Part shown: one piece after another, positions 55,423 through 63,672 of the stretch
Layout: each line of letters opens with the position of its first letter
Position numbering within the stretch: position 1 is the stretch's first letter
NCBI RefSeq assembly: GCF_001591585.1
Contig: NZ_BCVE01000010.1
Location: forward strand, 62,001 to 126,000
Source: Niallia circulans NBRC 13626
GTDB lineage: Bacteria; Bacillota; Bacilli; Bacillales; Cytobacillaceae
Length of the DNA stretch: 64,000 nucleotides
Direction: 5' to 3'
Notes under the pieces: generated by a model
Told to the model about the DNA's origin: nothing
Databases searched by the model: none
Seen by the model: only the letters and a program-made list of their open reading frames with translations
Program-made: the position numbers and the translations under genes

Positions 55423-56226
55423 ATGAAAGCTATTATTCTATCTATCCTCTCTATTATTCTCGTGCTCATACTTATTATTGGGAATACCCATTGGAATAAT
55501 CGAGAGGTCAGTCCTTTAACTAACAGCCAACCTACTAAAGATGCAGAAGTAAAAAATAAAGACCAGGAAGAACATAAAGACCAGTACTTTAGTCTTGACT
55601 ACTATATGAGTTTCGCCAAGTCTTGGCCTGAGAGTGCCCAGCAAGTACTGGAAGAGAAACTTGCTGATAAACAAGCTTTTCATATCTTATTAGTTGGTTC
55701 CGATGAAATTGGCGATGAAGAGCTTGGGTTAATTACCCCATTGCAAGAAGCGTTAGCTAATAAATATGATAAATACGTAACCATTGATAGCATTACATAT
55801 AATGAGACATCATCCGATTATGTAAATAATAATGACTATGAGTCTATGATCGATAAGAAGCCAGATATGGTCATCTGGGAACCTTTTTTGTTGAATGATA
55901 ACGGTGTAGTTGATATTTCTACAACCTTATTGAATGTCAACCAAGTGATAAATGAAACAAAAGATGAACTGCCAGATGTAACATTTGTTTTAATGCCGGC
56001 ACATCCCCTGTATAAGGCAGGTCTTTATCCTATGCAAGCGAATGATTTGCAAAAGTTTGCAGAATCGAAGGAAATTTCCTATTGGAATCATTGGGAAGCA
56101 TGGCCTGATAGCAATGATTTAAAACTTAAAGATTATTACGTTGAGTTAGGTGATAAATCAAAAGCAAATGAACAAGGCTTTAAAGTTTGGAGCAGCTATC
56201 TGGCTAAAAAACTTATTTCTGAATAA
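55423..56226 (+). CDS. SGNH/GDSL-like secreted esterase
   Basis: A 267-residue protein with an N-terminal membrane/signal segment (AIILSILSIILVLILIIG), a charged linker and an SGNH-like domain (FHILLVGSDEIGDEELG, KPDMVIWEPFLLNDNG, VTFVLMPAHPLY). The usual catalytic GDS is replaced by GSDEI, so activity is uncertain. Similar proteins sit beside Bacillus EPS loci and may act on acetylated polymer. AGGAGG precedes the ATG; it is divergent from the EPS operon. Confidence 0.68.
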   Translation: MKAIILSILSIILVLILIIGNTHWNNREVSPLTNSQPTKDAEVKNKDQEEHKDQYFSLDYYMSFAKSWPESAQQVLEEKLADKQAFHILLVGSDEIGDEELGLITPLQEALANKYDKYVTIDSITYNETSSDYVNNNDYESMIDKKPDMVIWEPFLLNDNGVVDISTTLLNVNQVINETKDELPDVTFVLMPAHPLYKAGLYPMQANDLQKFAESKEISYWNHWEAWPDSNDLKLKDYYVELGDKSKANEQGFKVWSSYLAKKLISE

Positions 56227-56240
56227 ACTCTTTACTAACT

Positions 56241-56261
56241 AAAGCGAGAATTTCTCGCTTT
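56241..56261 (+). terminator. terminator of the SGNH-like gene
   Basis: AAAGCGAGAA and TTCTCGCTTT form a stem, 14 bp after the stop, followed by CTTTCTT. Confidence 0.7.
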
Positions 56262-56573
56262 CTTTCTTAAGAATCAATTCTTTATAACGCACACGAATAG
56301 CATGTTATCATGATTTCTGAATATTTGTAAATGTTACTTTATTCTCATTTTTTCTTGTAAACGCTACCTAGTTTCTTCTATTATATTATATATTTTACTT
56401 ACTCATTTAAAGAATGCTCGTTTGCTATAATTGGCTGGCAACATGATGAAGGAAAATGAAAATCGATGGGAGGATTAAAAGCTTATAGGAAGGTTTGCAG
56501 GGAAAGTAGGAAGAAAGGGGATTACTTTCCCTTTATCAAAGTTCAACTATGTATCTTTTGGGTGCTCATGCAT
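56262..56573. other. convergent intergenic region
   Basis: No gene. GGGAAAGTA (56500-56508) and TACTTTCCC (56523-56531) form a stem that may end the lasso operon, though the T-run is poor. Confidence 0.5.
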
Positions 56574-56822
56574 CTATTTGATCGTTCCTTTACTGCTTGT
56601 TTTATTATTAAGCATATCTTTTTCAAAATCATCACTAATTAAGTATTCCACGCTTGTTCCTAGTTTAGCGGCTACTTTTTCTAAGAAGTGTAGAGAGGGA
56701 TTATTTTGTAAGCCTCTGTCGATGTTGCTTAAGTATGTTTTGGATACCTCCGCCTCTTTTGCCAACCTAGATAACGAATAACCTTTTCGCTGACGTAAAT
56801 ATCGAATTCTTTCGCCAATCAT
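56574..56822 (-). CDS. SinR-like XRE-family regulator
   Basis: An 82-residue protein closely resembling the DNA-binding half of SinR: MIGERIRYLRQRKGYSLSRL, then AEVSKTYLSNIDRGLQNNP and EKVAAKLGTSVEYLI. It lacks SinR's C-terminal SinI-binding helices. It is the last gene of the lasso operon, 18 bp after the PqqD-like gene, with AGGAAAAGAGGAG before the ATG. SinR-box-like repeats lie before the cyclase gene, so autoregulation is likely. Confidence 0.8.
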   Translation of the reverse strand: MIGERIRYLRQRKGYSLSRLAKEAEVSKTYLSNIDRGLQNNPSLHFLEKVAAKLGTSVEYLISDDFEKDMLNNKTSSKGTIK

Positions 56823-56840
56823 TCATTCTCCTCTTTTCCT

Positions 56841-57140
56841 TTAGGTACTCTTTATTGTAATCAAACCTTCCTCTTTTAATGTTTCCAAGAAGGAACAAAC
56901 ATGCTGCTCGCATTTTCGTTGTGTTACTTCATATTTTTCCATTAAGATAGCTACCACTCGGTCAATCGAGATTGGCTCCTTTATTAATTCCCAAATATCG
57001 CCTCCAATATGACCTAAATTATAGTATTTGCTATTCGCAATGCTTAACATTACTTTTTCTCCATTCATATCACTCACAATATGTCCTGGAGTTTGTACAA
57101 CGATAGTCTGTTTATTTATTTGCGCTTGTGTTTTCCTCAT
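56841..57140 (-). CDS. PqqD-like lasso leader-binding protein (RRE, B1)
   Basis: A 99-residue PqqD-fold protein: VVQTPGHIVSDMNGEKVML (beta strands), SKYYNLGHIGGDIWELIKEP, and a helical end QHVCSFLETLKEEGL. In split lasso systems B1 binds the leader and presents it to the B2 protease and cyclase. Its ATG overlaps the kinase stop (ATGA). Confidence 0.87.
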   Translation of the reverse strand: MRKTQAQINKQTIVVQTPGHIVSDMNGEKVMLSIANSKYYNLGHIGGDIWELIKEPISIDRVVAILMEKYEVTQRKCEQHVCSFLETLKEEGLITIKST

Positions 57141-58066
57141 TTGTCTTCTTCTCCCTTTTGCTTTGTTAAAATAAGCTCTACCAGTTCATTTGCAGTAAAG
57201 CGAGATTTCGGCCGTTCGATTTGATAAATAGAGGTACTTTCTAAGAATTTAGATGTGGTTATTAAGTGCCATTCCAATAAACCTAATGGTTGAAGAAAGC
57301 TGTTCCGAAAAGTATGCTTATACAATATTTGCAGCCGTTCAAGATTCCGTTTTTCTTTTATTTCAATCTTCTCTCCGTCCTTTTTTGTGAGCTCAAAAAG
57401 GCCAGCCAGCGGGAGACAGTTTGTTTCAAATTGCTGTTCTATTGGCACACTAAATTTCTCTTCTCGATAAGCAATCGGTTTGAAAGAAAGATTAGTCATT
57501 TCAAACTCATGCAAACTCTCAAGCCATAACTTTTGATAGGGATAGGTAGGGATAACAATTGGTTTTCCGTCTTTATTTAATTGGACTGGAATAATGTCGT
57601 CACTTATCAATTTATAGCCTTTTTGTAAAAATGCTCTTGCTAATGTAGACTTGCCTGCGCCACAGTCCCCTACAATGGCATATACTTTCCCCTCAATCAC
57701 AATTCCACTGCCATGAAGAGGAAGAATTCGTTTTTGCATGAGCAGAATACCCATACATGTACCTAATAAATAGAGGCGCATTTCATCCATTTTATTTGCC
57801 GACAATAACGTGATAGAAATGCTTTCCCCTTTTTCGATTAAAAATATTGCGATATTTGGAACATGGAAGAGAACCATATCCCTCTCTATGACAAAATAGT
57901 TATTTGCCTTTGCTTTAGCATTCCAATATTCCCGCAGGTCTTTTTCTTTAATCACTAGTTCTGGAATGACTTCTACTTTTTCTTCTTTGCATAACTCTGG
58001 CAGCATGAATTCGCTGTACACATGGCATCCAAAAGCATAATAACGAAATGCACTTTTTGTTATCAT
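57137..58066 (-). CDS. HPr-kinase-like lasso tail kinase (PadeK type)
   Basis: A 309-residue HPr-kinase-fold protein with P-loop VYAIVGDCGAGKSTLARAFL at about residue 130, LPLHGSGIVIEG before it, and LISDDIIPVQL. In the paeninodin cluster this kinase phosphorylates the Ser side chain at the C terminus of the precursor. The precursor here ends in Trp-Ser, a fitting substrate. GTAGGAGGGAC precedes the ATG. Confidence 0.85.
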   Translation of the reverse strand: MITKSAFRYYAFGCHVYSEFMLPELCKEEKVEVIPELVIKEKDLREYWNAKAKANNYFVIERDMVLFHVPNIAIFLIEKGESISITLLSANKMDEMRLYLLGTCMGILLMQKRILPLHGSGIVIEGKVYAIVGDCGAGKSTLARAFLQKGYKLISDDIIPVQLNKDGKPIVIPTYPYQKLWLESLHEFEMTNLSFKPIAYREEKFSVPIEQQFETNCLPLAGLFELTKKDGEKIEIKEKRNLERLQILYKHTFRNSFLQPLGLLEWHLITTSKFLESTSIYQIERPKSRFTANELVELILTKQKGEEDK

Positions 58067-58100
58067 ATGTCCCTCCTACACCTTCTTCCTTATCCTATCA

Positions 58101-58142
58101 AAAAGAAAAGCCTCTACCTTCTTAACAGCGAAGGATGGAGGC
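58101..58142 (-). terminator. internal terminator after the precursor gene
   Basis: GCCTCTACCTTC and GAAGGATGGAGGC (58110-58142) form a strong stem. Read leftward it is followed by TTTTCTTTTT. It lies between the precursor and kinase genes in the same operon, so it should reduce read-through and keep the precursor mRNA in excess. Confidence 0.8.
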
Positions 58143-58188
58143 AGATCGAAAAAATATAACTATTATGTCCTAAAAGTGGAATTGATCA

Positions 58189-58326
58189 TTAGCTCCAGCC
58201 AAGATCAGGGAATGGCGTTCCAGTTTCATAAGTTGCATCTAACTTATTGTTATTAAATGGTCCTGCCATTGTTTCTTTTACATCTAAAACTTCTAAGTTT
58301 GGCTCTTTCCATTCAAGCTTGTTCAT
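58189..58326 (-). CDS. lasso peptide precursor, paeninodin family
   Basis: A 45-residue precursor with GGAGG before the ATG. The leader contains the W-x-x-P-x-L recognition pattern (LEWKEPNLEVLDV) and the conserved Thr of KETM. The core then starts AGPFNNNKLD and ends FPDLGWS. The Thr at -2 would make Ala1 the first core residue, but the nearest acid is Asp10, too far for a normal 7-9 residue ring. Starting at Gly gives a standard Gly1-Asp9 ring with Thr at -3. The C-terminal Ser suits tail phosphorylation. Family match is by eye and context. Confidence 0.85.
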   Translation of the reverse strand: MNKLEWKEPNLEVLDVKETMAGPFNNNKLDATYETGTPFPDLGWS

Positions 58327-58369
58327 CTTATCACCTCCTTTCAAGTTGTAAGATCTAGTATCTTCCTAC

Positions 58370-60319
58370 TCATCCTGCCAACTTTAGCTTTTTTAAAAAC
58401 CGATACACGATAATGCTTCTAAACAATGCTCGGACATCAGGATCCACTGCGAGTTCAGAAATTGCTCCTTTTTCTAGCTTATCCAGTCCCCTTTTCAAGC
58501 AACTATAATTAATATAGAAAAGAATCGCTGGATCTTTTGAAACCTCCCTAGCCTCCTGCAATAGACTCTTCCAATGGGGAATTACTCGATAAAGCCAGTC
58601 CGTCCCTTGAGCCCCTCTTATTTGCTGATTCAGTCTTATTTCATCAGGCAAATATCCTTCCGTACTTCTTCTTATCAGAGCACGATCCATTCCCTTCTGT
58701 ACATACTGATCTTCTGGAATAGACAAACAAAAACGAATAACTCGTAAATCATTTGTCGGGTCTCGACTGATTAATCCATATTTCAGCGAAAGTTTGGTCA
58801 TGAATGTATTGGAAGCATTCCAGTGAAATAAGTCATCAAAATGCCTTCTCCTTTGCTCAAATGCGTTTAATTCAGAAAACCATCCTGTTGCATCAATTCC
58901 TGCTTCTGCTAATTTCGTATATATGCTTGTTTTCGCTGCAAACTCTGGATTAATCAGCGGCGGCGGCCCTCCCGTTGTATATTTCTTCCTTTGCTGATTT
59001 AAAAAAGGAAAAGTTTCTCTAAGCACCATCGCAGCAACCCTTTTCCGTGGTCTTGCAATGTTTTTGCTATATGCCTCCACTTCTTTATAGAGTTTAAGCA
59101 ATCTACATTGTTTTAGTAGAAGAGGAAAATAATCCTGCACTCCTCCCCACGATATAGACAGGTTTCCTCGATTTCCATTCAGAAGAATGCCTATGTCCCG
59201 TTTTTGTGCCTCTTCAAAAATCCCCTTAATCCAAAAGGAATTTTCAAAAAACTTATAGGGCATTTCCATTATTTCTAAAAATTCGTCTAACTGTGTGTAG
59301 GAATCTTCCCCTTCGAAATCCAGGTAATGATCCTGTAAATGGCCAATATAATTCACTGTTTTATTTACAAAGGCTGATTCATTGGCTACTAAATTCTTCG
59401 GACCAAATGGAATAAAGTCTTTTGGTGGTATATAGCTAAAAGTATGTAAGCCAGCATCTCCTCTAAGATGTTTGGCTGCCAAACTGACAACCGACCCTGA
59501 ATCCAATCCACCACTTAACTGAGACCCAACTTTTTTATAGGTTCTAAGCCTTGCTTGGACAGCTGATTGATAAACCTCCTGAAACGCTTCTACATAATCA
59601 TTATCAGTAGGTAGATGTATTGGTTTTACTTCAGAGCTTATCTGACTATATCTCTTTACTTTTTTCCGTCCTTTTTCAATTGTGATGCTATGTGATGGCG
59701 GCACTTGCTCAATCCCGATAAAAGGAGTAATGGAAGAATCAACCGTATCTACTACTCCAGCAATAGCTAAATATTCAGCTAGCCATTCCTCATTTAACCG
59801 CTGCTTGACATTTGGTAATTTCAATAACGATTCTATTACCGTTGAGAAGTAGAACTGCCTTTCCTTATACACATAATATAAAGTTCTGCTTCCCGAAAAG
59901 TCTCTTGCACCAAATAACTTTTGCTGCCTTTCATCCCAAAGAAAAAAGGCAAAATCTCCAATCAGATATTTCGGAGTTTCTTCCCCCCATTTAAGATAAG
60001 CAAGAAGAATTAACTGCGTATCTGAAATAGTTTGCTGCAAAGAGCGATCAACCTGCAGGGATTGAAACAATTCCATTCGGTTATCGATAATAGAATCAGA
60101 GGTAATTACCACTCCGCTTGTTTTATCAAAATAAGGATTTCTCTCTCCAATTGATTCTGGTGTAATCCACTGTGCATGACAGCCAAGAAAAATATTCATC
60201 CTGCTATATACTTGAATATCATCGGAAGGGAATCCTTGAAACCCATTCATTATTCTCCTAGCATGCTCAGCTGCTATGCTCGCTTGATTTTCATATAAGA
60301 TTCCAGCTATACCACTCAT
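58370..60319 (-). CDS. lasso peptide cyclase (asparagine-synthetase-like, C)
   Basis: A 649-residue AsnB homologue: the start is MSGIAGILYEN, so the Cys2 glutaminase nucleophile of true asparagine synthetase is replaced by Ser, as is usual in lasso cyclases. The ATP pyrophosphatase motif is SQLSGGLDSGSVVSLAAKHL near residue 255. It adenylates the ring acid and joins it to the core N terminus. It lies 43 bp before the precursor gene. Confidence 0.87.
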   Translation of the reverse strand: MSGIAGILYENQASIAAEHARRIMNGFQGFPSDDIQVYSRMNIFLGCHAQWITPESIGERNPYFDKTSGVVITSDSIIDNRMELFQSLQVDRSLQQTISDTQLILLAYLKWGEETPKYLIGDFAFFLWDERQQKLFGARDFSGSRTLYYVYKERQFYFSTVIESLLKLPNVKQRLNEEWLAEYLAIAGVVDTVDSSITPFIGIEQVPPSHSITIEKGRKKVKRYSQISSEVKPIHLPTDNDYVEAFQEVYQSAVQARLRTYKKVGSQLSGGLDSGSVVSLAAKHLRGDAGLHTFSYIPPKDFIPFGPKNLVANESAFVNKTVNYIGHLQDHYLDFEGEDSYTQLDEFLEIMEMPYKFFENSFWIKGIFEEAQKRDIGILLNGNRGNLSISWGGVQDYFPLLLKQCRLLKLYKEVEAYSKNIARPRKRVAAMVLRETFPFLNQQRKKYTTGGPPPLINPEFAAKTSIYTKLAEAGIDATGWFSELNAFEQRRRHFDDLFHWNASNTFMTKLSLKYGLISRDPTNDLRVIRFCLSIPEDQYVQKGMDRALIRRSTEGYLPDEIRLNQQIRGAQGTDWLYRVIPHWKSLLQEAREVSKDPAILFYINYSCLKRGLDKLEKGAISELAVDPDVRALFRSIIVYRFLKKLKLAG

Positions 60320-60342
60320 TTATTGTGTTTCACCCTCATTTA

Positions 60343-60419
60343 TTCTTAATAAAGAACGAAAATCTTAAAAAAATACGATTACTAAGTAATGTTCTCCTAA
60401 CAAATTCTTTATTAAGAAC
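60343..60419 (-). promoter_or_regulatory. paired SinR-box-like sites before the cyclase operon
   Basis: TTCTTAATAAAGAAC (60343-60357) and TTCTTTATTAAGAAC (60405-60419) are inverted copies of one 14-bp near-palindrome, 47 bp apart, and GTTCTCC lies between them at 60391. Both contain GTTCTTT- or GTTCTTA-type sequences like the SinR consensus GTTCTYT. They fill the 133-bp gap between the ManC and cyclase genes, which likely holds a promoter. Confidence 0.65.
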
Positions 60420-60452
60420 ATATCATACTACAGACTTCCTAGCAATACCTGT

Positions 60453-61844
60453 TTATAAATTTATTGCCAGATTTTTATAGGTTATTCCATTCATTATTTG
60501 TTTCCATTCTAGTGAGAATCGATAAATATCCTCTTCAACTAGCTCACTGCCTGTCTGTACTTCAATAATTTCCATTGTACTGGTTGCTCTTAAAGCATGC
60601 TTTGTTCCTAGGGGAATATGAATAACATCCCCTGACCGAATATGCTGTAGTTGATCATCCAATACTAGGACACCTTCTCCTTTAACAACTGTCCATACCT
60701 CACTTCGTTTGTAATGAACTTGATAGCTCAGGTTCTTCCCGGTTTCTACACATATTCTTTTTGTTAAAACTTCATTTCCTTCGAGATATTTCGTATGTTC
60801 CAATACCTTATACCAGCCCCACCTTCTCTCTTCAAACATAGGTCTTTCTATTAGGTCTTTTAATATTTCCTTCACTTGCAGACTATCCTCTTTATTTGTT
60901 ACTAAAATACCATCCGGACTTGCCGCCACCACCACATCATTTAAACCTATTAGTGTAATAGGGATATCCAACTCATTTACAATATGAGAATTGGTTATAC
61001 CTTTACTAACAAAGCCCTTTCCACTAATCGGGGTTTGCATTTCCTCTGTTAACGTATTCCAGGTTCCAAGGTCTTTCCAAGAGCCCGTATAGGATAAAGC
61101 AATTACTTGCTCTGCCTTCTCTGCCACTTCGTAGTCAAAGCTATTCTGAGGTAATAGGTGATATTGACTTACTAGTTGCTCATATTGAATAGGATAGCCT
61201 CTTTCCAACAAGATATTAAGCAGGTATTCGATTTTGAAAGCAAATACCCCACTGTTCCATAAACCGCCACTTTCTATTAGTCTTTCTGCTTCTTCTTTTC
61301 TCGGCTTTTCCTTGAAAGTGGATACTCGCATATAACTCCTCTCTTCTTCATCAAAAGGAACCATATATCCATATTTTTCAGAAGGATAGGTTGGCTGCAC
61401 TCCTATTAAAGCGAGGTCTGCATTACTTTCTATTACCGTTTTCTCAAGCTCTTTTACCTTCGAAAAAAAGTGATTCTCTACAAAAGGGTCAACAGGAAGT
61501 ATCGCTATCACTTCATGAGGACTGCAGCCTTTAACAGAATATAAATAGACAGCGGCTAGAGCAATTGCTGGAAATGTATCTCTTCTTGTTGGTTCTACCA
61601 CAATAGGCACTTGTGTTCCAACTTGTATTTGAATCATTTCCACTTGCGATTTACTTGTTGCAATCAGCGAATCCTTGGCAAGATCATTTTTTTCAAGCTG
61701 TCCCCACACTCTTTGAACCATCGATTCCTTATTGCCCTCTTCATCGGTTAACAATTTCAGAAACTGCTTTGAACGGGCATCATTGGATAACGGCCATAGA
61801 CGTTTTCCAGAGCCGCCAGACAATAAAACAAGTTTCAATTCCAT
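60453..61844 (-). CDS. manC: second ManC, within the lasso cluster
   Basis: A 463-residue mannose-1-phosphate guanylyltransferase/phosphomannose isomerase with the same domain order as the EPS copy: LVLLSGGSGKRLWPLSND, PTRRDTFPAIALAAVYLY, and a cupin end NLSYQVHYKRSEVWTVVKGE. It is obviously a paralogue along its whole length. It sits 16 bp after the ABC gene and before the cyclase. Sugar nucleotide supply for tail glycosylation of the lasso peptide is inferred. Confidence 0.87.
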   Translation of the reverse strand: MELKLVLLSGGSGKRLWPLSNDARSKQFLKLLTDEEGNKESMVQRVWGQLEKNDLAKDSLIATSKSQVEMIQIQVGTQVPIVVEPTRRDTFPAIALAAVYLYSVKGCSPHEVIAILPVDPFVENHFFSKVKELEKTVIESNADLALIGVQPTYPSEKYGYMVPFDEEERSYMRVSTFKEKPRKEEAERLIESGGLWNSGVFAFKIEYLLNILLERGYPIQYEQLVSQYHLLPQNSFDYEVAEKAEQVIALSYTGSWKDLGTWNTLTEEMQTPISGKGFVSKGITNSHIVNELDIPITLIGLNDVVVAASPDGILVTNKEDSLQVKEILKDLIERPMFEERRWGWYKVLEHTKYLEGNEVLTKRICVETGKNLSYQVHYKRSEVWTVVKGEGVLVLDDQLQHIRSGDVIHIPLGTKHALRATSTMEIIEVQTGSELVEEDIYRFSLEWKQIMNGITYKNLAINL

Positions 61845-61860
61845 CCTCTCCTTCTAGAAA

Positions 61861-63669
61861 TTAAGCCAATGTTTGATTTCCGGCTAATTCTTGGGAAACA
61901 AGCATTTTTCTTAACGCTCCCTTTGTTTGCGCCAATTGCTTATATTCCCCTTCTTGTATTACCTTTCCAGATTCCAATACCATTACCTTATCTGCATTTC
62001 GAATCGTTGATAGACGATGAGCGATTACGATTATCGTCATTCTCCCTTTTAATTGGTCAATAGCCTGCTGAATCTTCTGTTCATTTTCACTATCTAATGC
62101 ACTTGTTGCTTCATCTAATATGAGAATAGCTGGTTTTCTCAAGATGGCCCGCGCCAAAACGAGACGCTGGCGCTCTCCCCCTGAAAGCCTTATTCCTCTA
62201 TCTCCAATAACCGTATCCAATCCTTCCGGCATTTGTTTAACAAAATTCTCTGCAGCAGCAAATGACAGAGCTTGCCATAATTCCAGTTCTGTCGCCTTTG
62301 GTGCAACCATTAATAAATTTTCTCGAATGCTGCTATGAAATAAAAAAGGCTCCTGAGCAACATAACTAATAGAATTCCGATATAACAGTAACTCCTCCTC
62401 TGTTAACGATTTTCCGTTTACAAGCAATCTCCCTTTTTCAGGCTGCAGCAAACCCATTACTAAATCGACTAATGTCGTCTTTCCCGCTCCTGACGGCCCA
62501 ACTATTGCAGTTGTTTTCTTAAGCGGAAAATGAATATTTACGTTAGTTAGTGTCCAGTCTTCCTGAGATGGTTGATAGCGGAAATAGACATGGTCACATT
62601 CTATTGCTTGTTCGAGAGTAAATGGCTCCCATTCCCTTGTGCGAAAGGTACTCCATTCTTGGCTTTTGTTACTTTCCGCTTGAACACGCAGAACATGATC
62701 TAATGCCGGAAACATGGAAACAATTTGTTCTACATTACTTTGCAAGGAGGAAAACCGCGGCCATAATCTTGAAAAAATCAAAATAATTATCATAAGCTTC
62801 TCTGGTGGCAGTTTAAGAAAGGAAAAAGAAATAGATACAAAAAGGACAATCAAGATACCAGCCATCAGCCGATAAATGAATACAGACTTAGCGTTTAAGC
62901 GAACTAAATTCATCACATTATAATGAATTAAATGAGACTTAGACTGAAACCAATCAAAAAAAGATGGCTCAAGCATATTGCTTTTCATATCTTTCATTCC
63001 ACTAAACTGTTCTGTAATTCCTCCAAAGTAATCGTTCATTAACTCTGTTGTTTCTTTGCCTATTGTTTTAGAATTCCTTACGAATTTCCTCATAAAAATA
63101 CTAAGTAACCCACCAATAATTAAGACTATGCTTGTTAAGGATGGTGATAAGAGAAAAGCCAGCATTATTTGAACAATAGTAAAAAATACAATGCTGATTA
63201 ATTGGATAATACTATGTGTTCCCACGCCGACTCGTGATATTTCTGTTGTGAGAATATAGTTAAAATCCGACTTTCTTTTTCTCAGCATATATTCCCACTT
63301 CACTTTGATAAGTGATTCATATGTCTCTAGTCGCAGCTGTTTAATAAAGTTCTGCTGGATATCTGTATTTAAAATCGTTTGACTCCGTTGCAGCAAAGCC
63401 TGACCACCTATCAATAGAAGATAAATCAATAAGACAGAAGTCAAATTTAGTTGAAATGGCAGCTTTTCCATTGTTGCTACTATTAAAGTAATAGGAAACA
63501 GATCATTTATCTGCATATTCAACAATCCAATAACAGCAAGCATTGGTATTAAAAGATAAATGCTAATTCCTTCAAGGGCACTTATTAGAATGCTAAGAAA
63601 AATATTAAGATACATCTTCGTTCCAGTAACTGCCTGCAGTTTCTTAAAAAAAACAATAAGATTTCTCAT
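61861..63669 (-). CDS. ABC exporter of the lasso peptide (D)
   Basis: A 602-residue half-transporter: six-helix membrane domain (FLSILISALEGISIYLLIPM and following) and a nucleotide-binding domain with Walker A VGPSGAGKTTLVDLVMGLL, signature LSGGERQRLVLARAIL and Walker B ILILDEATSALD, then the His switch IAHRLST. It exports the mature peptide and gives self-immunity in related systems. No peptidase domain is fused. It starts three bases before the nucleotidyltransferase stop. Confidence 0.87.
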   Translation of the reverse strand: MRNLIVFFKKLQAVTGTKMYLNIFLSILISALEGISIYLLIPMLAVIGLLNMQINDLFPITLIVATMEKLPFQLNLTSVLLIYLLLIGGQALLQRSQTILNTDIQQNFIKQLRLETYESLIKVKWEYMLRKRKSDFNYILTTEISRVGVGTHSIIQLISIVFFTIVQIMLAFLLSPSLTSIVLIIGGLLSIFMRKFVRNSKTIGKETTELMNDYFGGITEQFSGMKDMKSNMLEPSFFDWFQSKSHLIHYNVMNLVRLNAKSVFIYRLMAGILIVLFVSISFSFLKLPPEKLMIIILIFSRLWPRFSSLQSNVEQIVSMFPALDHVLRVQAESNKSQEWSTFRTREWEPFTLEQAIECDHVYFRYQPSQEDWTLTNVNIHFPLKKTTAIVGPSGAGKTTLVDLVMGLLQPEKGRLLVNGKSLTEEELLLYRNSISYVAQEPFLFHSSIRENLLMVAPKATELELWQALSFAAAENFVKQMPEGLDTVIGDRGIRLSGGERQRLVLARAILRKPAILILDEATSALDSENEQKIQQAIDQLKGRMTIIVIAHRLSTIRNADKVMVLESGKVIQEGEYKQLAQTKGALRKMLVSQELAGNQTLA

Positions 63670-63672
63670 TTT

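Noticed and set aside
58370-60319. True asparagine synthetase
   Set aside because: Cys2 is absent (MSG start) and the gene lies directly before a lasso precursor.
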